From Lishizhenia sp965656535 (lineage in GTDB: Bacteria > Bacteroidota > Bacteroidia > Flavobacteriales_D > Crocinitomicaceae), in the NCBI GenBank assembly GCA_965656535.1, contig CBFHKX010000008.1, forward strand, positions 36,250-100,249: a stretch of 64,000 nt of DNA, in the 5' to 3' direction. Position numbers and translations under genes: made by a program. The notes below the pieces were generated by a model. The model saw nothing but the letters and a program-made list of their open reading frames with translations. It searched no databases and was not told the origin of the DNA. Shown piece after piece: positions 8,386 through 16,550 of this stretch. The stretch's first letter is position 1, and the number at the start of each line of letters is the position of its first letter.

Positions 8386-9669
8386 ATGAGTTATATTGCT
8401 AAAATTGTAGGAAGACAAATTTTAGATTCTAGAGGGAATCCTACTGTGGAAGTGGATGTTTATACATCAAATGGTGCTTTTGGAAGAGCTGCAGTACCAT
8501 CAGGAGCAAGTACAGGAATACACGAGGCTGTTGAGCTGAGAGATGGAGATTCAGGTATTTATTTAGGTAAAGGAGTTTTAAATGCGGTTGATTATATAAA
8601 CACAACAATAGATGAAGCACTTAATGGAGCCTACGCACTCGATCAAAAAGCCATCGACTATAAATTAATTGAGTTAGACGGTACTGAAAATAAAAGTAAA
8701 TTAGGAGCAAATGCTATTTTAGGAGTGTCTTTAGCTGTTGCAAAAGCAGCTGCTGCAGAAACAGGATTATCGCTGTATAAATATATTGGAGGTGTTGGAG
8801 CCGTTACAATGCCAGTTCCAATGATGAATATTTTAAATGGAGGTTCACATGCCGATAATAAAATTGACATTCAAGAATTTATGGTAATGCCATTTGGAGC
8901 TACTTCTTTTTCTGAAGGTCTTAGAATGGGAACAGAAGTTTTTCATCATTTAAAGGCAGTTCTAAAAGAAAAGGGAATGTCAACCAATGTTGGAGATGAA
9001 GGAGGATTTGCTCCAAGCCTTGGGTCAAATGAAGAAGCAATAGAAGTGGTTTTAGAAGCCATAAAAAAAGCAGGATATACACCTGGAGAGGATATGTGGA
9101 TAGCATTAGATGCAGCAAGTTCAGAGTTCTATTCAGAAGAGAAGAAGAAGTATGTTTTTGAGTCTACAGGAGAAGAGATGACTTCAGATGAAATGGTAGA
9201 GTTTTGGAACAAATGGTGTGATAAATATCCTATTGCTTCAATTGAAGATGGCTTAGCTGAAGACGATTGGTATGGATGGAAAAAAGCAACAGAAGTATTA
9301 GGAAGCAAAGTTCAACTCGTTGGTGATGATTTATTTGTTACAAATACTAAAAGATTAGCTAAAGGTGTGAAAGAAGGTATTGCAAATTCAATACTAGTTA
9401 AAGTTAATCAAATCGGTACGTTAACAGAAACAATCGAAGCTGTTCAAATGGCAACGCGTAATCAATATACATCCGTTATGAGTCACCGTTCTGGAGAAAC
9501 AGAAGATTATACAATTGCGGATTTAGCTGTAGCTTTGAATTGTGGACAAATTAAAACGGGTTCAGCTTCTAGGTCAGACAGAATGGCAAAATACAATCAA
9601 TTGCTAAGGATTGAAGAAGAGTTAGGAACATCTGCTATTTATCCAGGAAAAGACTTTAAGTTTCTTTAA
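8386..9669 (+). CDS. eno: Enolase (phosphopyruvate hydratase)
   Basis: 427 residues, the usual length. Enolase interconverts 2-phosphoglycerate and phosphoenolpyruvate in the cytosol. Visible landmarks: RQILDSRGNPTVEVDV and AAVPSGASTG at the N-terminus, NVGDEGGFAP at about 205 (catalytic Glu), SIEDGLAEDDW at about 285 (metal ligands), LVGDDLFVTN, and VMSHRSGETED at about 365. It starts 2 bp after carA and shares its promoter; a terminator follows. Confidence 0.98.
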   Translation: MSYIAKIVGRQILDSRGNPTVEVDVYTSNGAFGRAAVPSGASTGIHEAVELRDGDSGIYLGKGVLNAVDYINTTIDEALNGAYALDQKAIDYKLIELDGTENKSKLGANAILGVSLAVAKAAAAETGLSLYKYIGGVGAVTMPVPMMNILNGGSHADNKIDIQEFMVMPFGATSFSEGLRMGTEVFHHLKAVLKEKGMSTNVGDEGGFAPSLGSNEEAIEVVLEAIKKAGYTPGEDMWIALDAASSEFYSEEKKKYVFESTGEEMTSDEMVEFWNKWCDKYPIASIEDGLAEDDWYGWKKATEVLGSKVQLVGDDLFVTNTKRLAKGVKEGIANSILVKVNQIGTLTETIEAVQMATRNQYTSVMSHRSGETEDYTIADLAVALNCGQIKTGSASRSDRMAKYNQLLRIEEELGTSAIYPGKDFKFL

Positions 9670-9698
9670 AATTTAAACAAATAAGAATGAAATAGTTG

Positions 9699-9728
9699 AA
9701 AAGAAGGTGAAAACCTTCTTTTTTTGTT
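9699..9728 (+). terminator. Rho-independent terminator after eno
   Basis: AAGAAGG (9701-9707) pairs with CCTTCTT (9714-9720) around a short loop and is followed by a T-run. It ends the carA-eno transcript. Confidence 0.8.
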
Positions 9729-9780
9729 TTTTAGGCAACCGATTTAGACTATATTCGTTTTTCTATTAAACTCAAAAATT

Positions 9781-10140
9781 ATGCGCTATATAATACTTAT
9801 ACTTTGTGGTTGTGCTGTATTTTTAACAAATGCACAAAACACTATCACAACTCAAGGTAATCAATACTTTGCCCAGATTGAAATAGATAATTCTAATGCT
9901 GCAATGGTCGATAGTGTTGTGAACTCTATAAAAACGAACCCGAATGTTTTTATTGTTCGATATGACGAGATCACAAATGGATTGTTATTCATTACAAACT
10001 CATTAGCTACGTTTAATGAGAGCACAATGATTTCCTGGTTTGAGGGAAATGATAGTATTATTAACTGTTTCCGAATAGGTATACAAGGAGTAGACCAGCA
10101 CATCGCTTTTGGAACAAACTTTTGTAACCAAGCAAACTAA
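9781..10140 (+). CDS. Small secreted protein of unknown function
   Basis: 119 residues with a clear signal peptide (MRYIILILCGCAVFLTNAQ, cleavage likely after NAQ). The mature part has no family I recognise. It alternates strand-like and helix-like stretches (NQYFAQIEI, then AMVDSVVNSIKTNPNVFIVRY), which could be a small alpha/beta fold. Two Cys occur in the last third. It lies only 6 bp before the T9SS cargo gene, so the two are probably co-transcribed and possibly act together outside the inner membrane. A weak -7 element (TATATTCG, 9750-9757) precedes it. Confidence 0.75.
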   Translation: MRYIILILCGCAVFLTNAQNTITTQGNQYFAQIEIDNSNAAMVDSVVNSIKTNPNVFIVRYDEITNGLLFITNSLATFNESTMISWFEGNDSIINCFRIGIQGVDQHIAFGTNFCNQAN

Positions 10141-10146
10141 GGAGAT

Positions 10147-12804
10147 ATGAAAAAGATACTTTTAACTTTCGTTTTTATGACTTCTGTATGGGCTACAACA
10201 GCGCAAACTTTTGCAGAAGGAGATTGTCAAAATGCGACAGGTGGATGTGATATACCTGATTTTGTGCTTACAGGTTCTAACCCGACAGGACAAGGAAATA
10301 ATTTAGTGAATGATTTACCATTCGGTAATAATATTTCTAATCCAAGTATAAATCCAGGATCTGCTGGTAACGCAGGTTGTTTATTCTCTAATGAGCTAAA
10401 CCCAGTTTGGATGGTTTTTACTGTAACCCAACCGGGCCAGCTCGAGTTTACGATTGGAGGTCCAGGAAGCACAGGTTTCTTTGATTGGGCTTTATGGCCA
10501 TATTATGCAAATCCTGCTACAGGTTCTTCTGCATGTGATGATATTACCAACAACACATTACCTCCCGCTGCGTGTAACTGGAACGGCTCTAGTTCTGGAT
10601 GGACAGGAATGGTTGCTCCAGGGAATTTACCAGCAGGAGCAAATGCATCTAACTTTGAAAATGCTCTTACCGTTCAAGCAGGAGATCAATTTGTATTATG
10701 CTTTTCCAACTATTCTAGTATTGGTTCATTAAATAATCCTGTACCTGTTCCTGTTTCAACAGGGCCAAATATACCTGGAACGACAAACTCAAATAACACA
10801 GCTATCATTGATTGCTCAGGAGGTACGTTTGGATTTGATGTGTGTTTAGGAGATTCTATAGATTTTACTGTAGATGAAACAATTTATTCTTTTACTCCTC
10901 AATACCAAGTTTTAAATAATATTGCAGAGGTAGATAATCCTACCGTAGGTCCAGATTTTATTTTTACACCTCTTGATTCAGTTGAATATCTTATTCAAAT
11001 CTCCGACAACGGTGTTCCTCAAGATACTGTAACGGTTATTGCAAATGTGTCTTTTCCGACAGAACCAAATGCAGGTGTAGATTTATCTGCTTGTATTGGA
11101 GATGTTGTTCCTATTTCAGGTACAATTGGTCAGCCAACTCATTCTTTTTCATGGACAATTACCGGCCCTGGCTTTGCAGCAATTAGTCCTACAACTCCAT
11201 CTTTAAGCTCAACGGCTTTTACAAATACGGCAGGAGTTTACACTGTAGCACTTACAGAATCGAATGGTATTTGTCCGGATAGCACGCATACCATACAAGT
11301 AACATGGGAAGACCCAATTATTACAACCACCCAAACTGACCCTTCTTGTGGTTTAGCTACTGACGGTACGATTGAAATAACGGCGGTTCCAGGTGCTCAA
11401 TATAGTTTCGATAATGGAGTTACTTGGCAAGCTTCTAATATTCAGGGAGGTTTTGGTGCAGGTACCTACGATGTCTGCATAGAAACAGCTACCGGTTGTG
11501 AAAAATGTACTCAGGTTACTTTGATAGATCCAACTCCAGTGGTTATTACTGTTTCAAACGATACTACAATTTGTTTGAATGGAAGTGCTACTTTATTAGC
11601 AACTGCAACAGGCGGTACCACATTTACTTATGAGTGGAGCCACACGCCAGATTTGAATGGTACACAGGTTGTAAATCCATTGGTAAATACGAATTACACA
11701 GTGCAAGCATTCAATGAATTCAATTGTCCTTCTTTAGTAGAAGATATTGATATTACTTTGCTTGGAGATATTACAGGAACAATTTCTCCTGATATAACTA
11801 TTTGTCCAGGATATTCAACAATGCTAACTGCAGCAGGTGCAGATGGTGATGGTGGACCATACACTTACGAATGGTTTGCGAATGGAGCTGTAGTTTCAAC
11901 AGATCAGACATTTACGGTTAGTCCATCAGTAAACACCCAGTATAGCGTTATAATATCGGATGGTTGTGAAACTACTCCACTGACGTTAACTATGAATGTC
12001 TTAATGGCGCCTTTACCAAATGTTCAGGTTAGTGTAGATCAGCAAGTAGATTGTGAGCCCGGACAATTTGTTTTTTCAAATGATACCGATCCAAGTTTAG
12101 TAGATCAAACATATTGGAATTTAAGTAATGATTCATCTTACTTTAATATGGATATCTTACCAACTAGCATTCAAAACCCTGGTTTCTACGACGTACAATT
12201 AATTGTAGTTACACCAGACGGATGTATTGACTCTGTTACAGTAAATGGAATCGTTGAGGTACTACCAGTGCCTAATGCGGATTTTGCTTATTCAGCACCA
12301 GTAACTATGTTTAACACTGAGGTATTACTTACAAATTATTCAGATTTTGCAGATACTTACTTCTGGTCAGTACCGGATGGAACACCTTCTTTTTCTTCTA
12401 CGGATAATATGACAACTACTTTTCCAGATGCACAAACAGGAGATTATCCAGTTACATTAATCGCATACTCTCAGTTTGGATGTTCGGATACGGTAACCAA
12501 AATCGTAACTGTAGTTCCAGAAGTAATTTTTTATGCTCCAAATTCGTTTACACCGGATAACGATGAGTTTAACCAATCTTGGAAAATTCATATAGAAGGA
12601 ATTGATGTATTTGACTTTGATTTGTTTATTTACAATCGTTGGGGTGAAATTATTTGGGAATCACATGATGTTAATGCAGAGTGGGATGGAACGTATAATG
12701 GAGAGCTTTTACCGGCAGGTACATATACTTGGACGGTAAGAAGTAAAAATAGTATAGATGATGGTAAGTTCGAAAAAACTGGCCTAGTAAATATTGTTAG
12801 ATAA
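10147..12804 (+). CDS. Large secreted protein with T9SS type B (gliding-motility-associated) C-terminal domain
   Basis: 885 residues. Signal peptide MKKILLTFVFMTSVWATTAQ. The N-terminal ~220 residues resemble the Cys-containing modules of Bacteroidota surface proteins (DCQNATGGCDIPDFVLTGS). The middle is a series of Ig/PKD-like repeats rich in Thr, Asn and Pro. The last ~90 residues, from FYAPNSFTPDNDEFNQSWKI through YNRWGEIIWESH to AGTYTWTVR, are the classical type B sorting domain used by the type IX secretion system. The protein is therefore expected at the cell surface or released. Its specific role is unknown; adhesion is a reasonable guess. Confidence 0.9.
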   Translation: MKKILLTFVFMTSVWATTAQTFAEGDCQNATGGCDIPDFVLTGSNPTGQGNNLVNDLPFGNNISNPSINPGSAGNAGCLFSNELNPVWMVFTVTQPGQLEFTIGGPGSTGFFDWALWPYYANPATGSSACDDITNNTLPPAACNWNGSSSGWTGMVAPGNLPAGANASNFENALTVQAGDQFVLCFSNYSSIGSLNNPVPVPVSTGPNIPGTTNSNNTAIIDCSGGTFGFDVCLGDSIDFTVDETIYSFTPQYQVLNNIAEVDNPTVGPDFIFTPLDSVEYLIQISDNGVPQDTVTVIANVSFPTEPNAGVDLSACIGDVVPISGTIGQPTHSFSWTITGPGFAAISPTTPSLSSTAFTNTAGVYTVALTESNGICPDSTHTIQVTWEDPIITTTQTDPSCGLATDGTIEITAVPGAQYSFDNGVTWQASNIQGGFGAGTYDVCIETATGCEKCTQVTLIDPTPVVITVSNDTTICLNGSATLLATATGGTTFTYEWSHTPDLNGTQVVNPLVNTNYTVQAFNEFNCPSLVEDIDITLLGDITGTISPDITICPGYSTMLTAAGADGDGGPYTYEWFANGAVVSTDQTFTVSPSVNTQYSVIISDGCETTPLTLTMNVLMAPLPNVQVSVDQQVDCEPGQFVFSNDTDPSLVDQTYWNLSNDSSYFNMDILPTSIQNPGFYDVQLIVVTPDGCIDSVTVNGIVEVLPVPNADFAYSAPVTMFNTEVLLTNYSDFADTYFWSVPDGTPSFSSTDNMTTTFPDAQTGDYPVTLIAYSQFGCSDTVTKIVTVVPEVIFYAPNSFTPDNDEFNQSWKIHIEGIDVFDFDLFIYNRWGEIIWESHDVNAEWDGTYNGELLPAGTYTWTVRSKNSIDDGKFEKTGLVNIVR

Positions 12805-12820
12805 ACAAAACAGTTGTCTT

Positions 12821-12859
12821 CAAAGTCCTAATTCTAATAAGAGTTAGGACTTTTTTTTG
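12821..12859 (+). terminator. Rho-independent terminator after the T9SS cargo gene
   Basis: AAGTCCTAA (12823-12831) pairs with TTAGGACTT (12844-12852), followed by a run of T. It separates the cargo gene from hutU. Confidence 0.85.
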
Positions 12860-12888
12860 TTTCCAATTTTTTTTCTAAAAAGAAGGCT

Positions 12889-12896
12889 TAAATTTG
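12889..12896 (+). promoter_or_regulatory. -7 promoter element for hutU
   Basis: TAAATTTG is a perfect match to TAnnTTTG, 39 bp before the ATG. No TTTG is found at the ideal upstream distance, so only the -7 element is supported. Confidence 0.5.
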
Positions 12897-12935
12897 TGAA
12901 AAGTACCTAAACATAAAAGACAAAAATTTCTACAA

Positions 12936-14924
12936 ATGGATAGTAAAGAGTTTCAAGCAGAGATACAAGAAGGAATTCCATCTAATATTCCGGCGAAAAA
13001 AGAATATGAACCAGAAATCAATCATGCGCCTTTGCGTAAGAAGATTTTGAGTGAAGAAGAAAGAAAGCTTGCTTTAAGGAATGCATTGCGTTACTTCCCG
13101 AAAGAACAACACAAGGAATTATTAGAAGATTTCACCTACGAACTCGACACATACGGTAGAATTTATATGCACAGATACAGACCTGAACATACAATGTATG
13201 CCAGACCAATTTCAGCATATCCAGGTAAATGCGATCAAGCAAAAGCAATTATGCTTATGATTCAAAACAACCTTGACCATGCAGTAGCGCAACACCCTCA
13301 CGAATTAATAACCTATGGTGGAAATGGTGCCGTTTTTCAAAACTGGGTGCAGTACCGTTTAACAATGCAATACTTGGCTGAAATGACAGAGGAGCAAACG
13401 CTTGTTATGTATTCTGGTCACCCTATGGGATTGTTTCCTTCACATAAAGATGCTCCCCGAGTTGTTGTAACGAATGGAATGGTTATACCTAATTATTCTA
13501 AACCAGATGATTGGGAGAAGTTCAATGCCTTAGGTGTTTCGCAGTATGGTCAGATGACAGCCGGATCATATATGTATATTGGGCCACAAGGTATTGTACA
13601 TGGAACTACAATAACGGTCTTAAACGGATTTAGAAAAATAAAAAAATCGCCAAAAGGGAATTTATTTGTTACCGCTGGTTTAGGTGGAATGAGCGGAGCA
13701 CAGCCTAAAGCTGGTAATATAGCTGGCTGCATAACGGTTTGTGCAGAGGTGAACCCTAAAATCACACAAGTGCGATTAGATCAAGGCTGGATAGATGAAA
13801 AAATAACGGATTTAGATGTTTTGGTAAAGCGAGTGCGCGAAGCTAAAGCAAATAAAGAAGTAGTTTCTTTAGCTTATTTAGGTAATATAGTAGAAGTTTG
13901 GGAAAAGTTTGATGAAGAAGATATTTTTATTGATTTAGGTTCTGATCAAACTTCCTTACATAATCCATGGGCTGGTGGCTATTATCCAGTAGGTATGACG
14001 TTTGAAGAATCGAACGACATGATGGCTCAAAATCCAGAATTATTTAAAGAAAAAGTAAAGAAAACGCTAATTAGGCATGCAGAAGCTGTAAATCAGCATA
14101 CTGCTAAAGGAACTTATTTCTTTGATTACGGTAACGCTTTCTTACTTGAAGCAAGTAGAGCCGGCGCAGATATTTTAGCAGATAACGGTATAGATTTTAA
14201 ATACCCTTCTTACGTTCAGGATATAATGGGACCGATGTGTTTTGATTATGGTTTTGGTCCGTTTAGATGGGTATGTGCTTCTGGAGACCCTGAGGATTTA
14301 AAGAAAACAGATAAGATTGCTTGTGAAGTTCTTGAAGAGTTAATGAAAGAGAGTCCTGCAGAAATTCAGCAACAAATGGCAGATAATATTCAATGGATAA
14401 AAGGAGCGCAAGAAAACAAGTTAGTAGTAGGCTCGCAGGCTAGAATTTTATATGCAGATGCAGAAGGACGAATGAAAATTGCCGAAGCTTTCAATCGGGC
14501 CATTGAAAAAGGAGAGATTGGTCAGGTTATTCTGGGAAGAGATCATCATGATGTATCTGGAACTGATTCGCCTTACAGAGAAACATCTAACATTTATGAT
14601 GGTTCTAAATTCACTGCAGATATGGCAATACAAAATGTAATCGGAGACTCATTTAGAGGAGCTACTTGGGTTTCTATCCACAATGGTGGTGGAGTAGGCT
14701 GGGGAGAAGTTATTAATGGTGGATTTGGAATGCTTTTAGATGGTTCTGAAGATGCAGATAGAAGATTAAAATCGATGCTTCACTGGGATGTAAACAATGG
14801 AATTGCTAGAAGAAACTGGGCCAGAAATGAAGGCGCAATTTTCGCTATAAAAAGAGCAATGGAAAAAGAACCGTTGTTAAAAGTTACGATTCCTAACCTT
14901 GTAGATGAAGACTTATTGAGCTAG
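12936..14924 (+). CDS. hutU: Urocanate hydratase (urocanase)
   Basis: 662 residues, the length of the long Bacteroidota urocanases (~660-680; E. coli-type forms are ~555). The enzyme uses a tightly bound NAD+ to convert urocanate to imidazolonepropionate, step two of histidine degradation. Family landmarks include YGGNGAVFQNWVQYRLTMQY, LVMYSGHPMGLFPSH, NGMVIPNYS, the GLGGMSGAQPKA nucleotide-binding loop at about 245-256, DQTSLHNPWAGGYYP, and the C-terminal HNGGGVGWGEVINGGFGM. No hutH, hutI or hutG lies nearby, so the gene stands alone here. Confidence 0.95.
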   Translation: MDSKEFQAEIQEGIPSNIPAKKEYEPEINHAPLRKKILSEEERKLALRNALRYFPKEQHKELLEDFTYELDTYGRIYMHRYRPEHTMYARPISAYPGKCDQAKAIMLMIQNNLDHAVAQHPHELITYGGNGAVFQNWVQYRLTMQYLAEMTEEQTLVMYSGHPMGLFPSHKDAPRVVVTNGMVIPNYSKPDDWEKFNALGVSQYGQMTAGSYMYIGPQGIVHGTTITVLNGFRKIKKSPKGNLFVTAGLGGMSGAQPKAGNIAGCITVCAEVNPKITQVRLDQGWIDEKITDLDVLVKRVREAKANKEVVSLAYLGNIVEVWEKFDEEDIFIDLGSDQTSLHNPWAGGYYPVGMTFEESNDMMAQNPELFKEKVKKTLIRHAEAVNQHTAKGTYFFDYGNAFLLEASRAGADILADNGIDFKYPSYVQDIMGPMCFDYGFGPFRWVCASGDPEDLKKTDKIACEVLEELMKESPAEIQQQMADNIQWIKGAQENKLVVGSQARILYADAEGRMKIAEAFNRAIEKGEIGQVILGRDHHDVSGTDSPYRETSNIYDGSKFTADMAIQNVIGDSFRGATWVSIHNGGGVGWGEVINGGFGMLLDGSEDADRRLKSMLHWDVNNGIARRNWARNEGAIFAIKRAMEKEPLLKVTIPNLVDEDLLS

Positions 14925-14960
14925 TTCATATTTACAACGTGAATAAATAAAGTAGTAGTC

Positions 14961-14991
14961 TTTGACTTCTTAATAATTATGTATAAATTTC
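14961..14991 (+). promoter_or_regulatory. Predicted promoter of the DUF2853 gene
   Basis: TTTG (14961-14964), 19 bp, then TAAATTTC (14984-14991; 7 of 8 bases of the TAnnTTTG pattern if the last base is relaxed). The ATG follows at 15022. Confidence 0.6.
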
Positions 14992-15021
14992 GACAAACAA
15001 ACGTTATTTAAATACAAAGCA

Positions 15022-15360
15022 ATGGGAAAAAGAGATGAATTAATTGAGAAGTACCAAGGAGAAATGAAAAAAATGGGAGTCTCCTACCATACAGTTTTAT
15101 TTGAAAAAGTAGTAATTGGTTGTGGACCATCTATCTACAATGCAGATGCAGAAACTGTTTCGGGTACAGATCCGTCAGAGTTAGCTACAGTAAAAAATAA
15201 TTTTTTAATAAAAAAATTAGGATTGAATGATAGTGCCGAGTTAGATAAGGCAATAGATGCTACAGTAGAGAAAATGGGGCGATCAAACAGAAACAAATAT
15301 AGAGCGATCTTTTATTATTTATTGACTGTTCACTTCAAAAAAGAGAGCGTTTATAAGTAA
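15022..15360 (+). CDS. DUF2853 family protein
   Basis: 112 residues, cytosolic and without signal peptide. It begins MGKRDELIEKYQGEMKKMGV and has the family segment VVIGCGPSIYNADAETVSGT at about residues 32-52, followed by a helical C-terminal half (KAIDATVEKMGRSNRNKYRA). I recognise it as the DUF2853 family; function unknown. It has its own promoter and is closed by a bidirectional terminator, so it is probably monocistronic. Confidence 0.85.
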   Translation: MGKRDELIEKYQGEMKKMGVSYHTVLFEKVVIGCGPSIYNADAETVSGTDPSELATVKNNFLIKKLGLNDSAELDKAIDATVEKMGRSNRNKYRAIFYYLLTVHFKKESVYK

Positions 15361-15373
15361 CGAGAAAATTGAT

Positions 15374-15408
15374 AAAAAAAGCCGAACAGATACGTTCGGC
15401 TTTTTTTA
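15374..15408. terminator. Bidirectional terminator between DUF2853 gene and bshA
   Basis: GCCGAAC (15381-15387) pairs with GTTCGGC (15394-15400), flanked by seven A on the left and seven T on the right, so it can end transcripts from both converging genes. Confidence 0.85.
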
Positions 15409-15412
15409 TGCA

Positions 15413-16531
15413 TTATAATACACTTTTATATAAGTTTTCATAGTCTGCCAATACACGATCTAAGGTAAATTTGTTGGCTTGTATTGTTGCTTGCATTTTA
15501 AATTTGTTTAACGTTTCGGTGTTTTCTAGTATTTCGAGTGCGTTCTTACTCATATCCTCAACATCACCAACATCAGATAAATAGCCAGAAAAACCATGTT
15601 TATTTACTTCTGGTATACCTCCAGTGTTAGAACTAACTACAGGAACACCAGCAGCCATGGCTTCTAAAGCAGCTAAACCAAAACTCTCTGTTTGAGATGG
15701 AAGAAGGAATAAATCGGCTAATCCAAGTACATCACTCGTATCTCTAACCTTACCCAAAGTAATCACTCTATCGCAGGTACCCAATTCTCTACACAGCCTT
15801 TCCGCATTGTAACGTTCTGGACCGTCTCCCACTAATAAGAGACGAGAAGGTATTTTGTCGTTTATTTTCTTAAAAATATGAACAACATCTTCTACACGCT
15901 TTACTTTTCTGAAATTGGAGACATGACAAATAATTCGTTCATGATCTTGCGCATACTTCCTTCTTCTTTCTAAAGGAAAGTCTTTTTGATATTGTTTTAC
16001 GTTTATAAAGTTTGGTATAACTTGTATCTCTCTTTTCGTATCAAAATGTGTATACGTATCGTTTCTTAAACTTTCAGAAACTGCGGTTACCGCGTTACTT
16101 TGGTTGATACAAAAAGAAATAACGGGTTCAAAAGATGGATCTTTTCCTACCAAAGTGATGTCCGTTCCATGCAAAGTGGTAATGAAAGGAACCTCTATTC
16201 CTTTTGTTTTCAATATTTGTTGTGCCATATATGCTGCTGAAGCATGCGGTATAGCGTAATGTACATGTAATAAATCTAATTTTTCATGTAATACAACGTC
16301 TACTAATTTACTTGCTAATTCAGTTTCATAGGGTTGAAACTCAAACAGTGGATAGTTACTTACGGCTACTTCATGATAATAAATGTTCTCTCTAAAAGAG
16401 CCTAGCCTCACAGGTTGAGAGTAGGTGATAAAGTGTATTTCATGTCCTTTCTTTGATAATGCTTTTCCTAATTCTGTTGCAACTACTCCACTTCCTCCAT
16501 AGGTAGGGTAGAGTACTATTCCTATTTTCAT
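15413..16531 (-). CDS. bshA: N-acetyl-alpha-D-glucosaminyl L-malate synthase BshA
   Basis: 372 residues, GT-B fold glycosyltransferase (family 4). It transfers GlcNAc from UDP-GlcNAc to L-malate, the first step of bacillithiol synthesis. The start MKIGIVLYPTYGGSGVVATE is typical of BshA, as are HEIHFITYSQPVRL and LHVHYAIPHASAAYMA. The donor-binding end includes LPSQTESFGLAALEAMAAGV with the EX7E motif. It begins 19 bp after the GH3/hydrolase gene and is probably read from the same transcript. bshB and bshC are not in the window. Confidence 0.93.
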   Translation of the reverse strand: MKIGIVLYPTYGGSGVVATELGKALSKKGHEIHFITYSQPVRLGSFRENIYYHEVAVSNYPLFEFQPYETELASKLVDVVLHEKLDLLHVHYAIPHASAAYMAQQILKTKGIEVPFITTLHGTDITLVGKDPSFEPVISFCINQSNAVTAVSESLRNDTYTHFDTKREIQVIPNFINVKQYQKDFPLERRRKYAQDHERIICHVSNFRKVKRVEDVVHIFKKINDKIPSRLLLVGDGPERYNAERLCRELGTCDRVITLGKVRDTSDVLGLADLFLLPSQTESFGLAALEAMAAGVPVVSSNTGGIPEVNKHGFSGYLSDVGDVEDMSKNALEILENTETLNKFKMQATIQANKFTLDRVLADYENLYKSVL

Positions 16532-16550
16532 ATGTGTATTGACGTAAATT

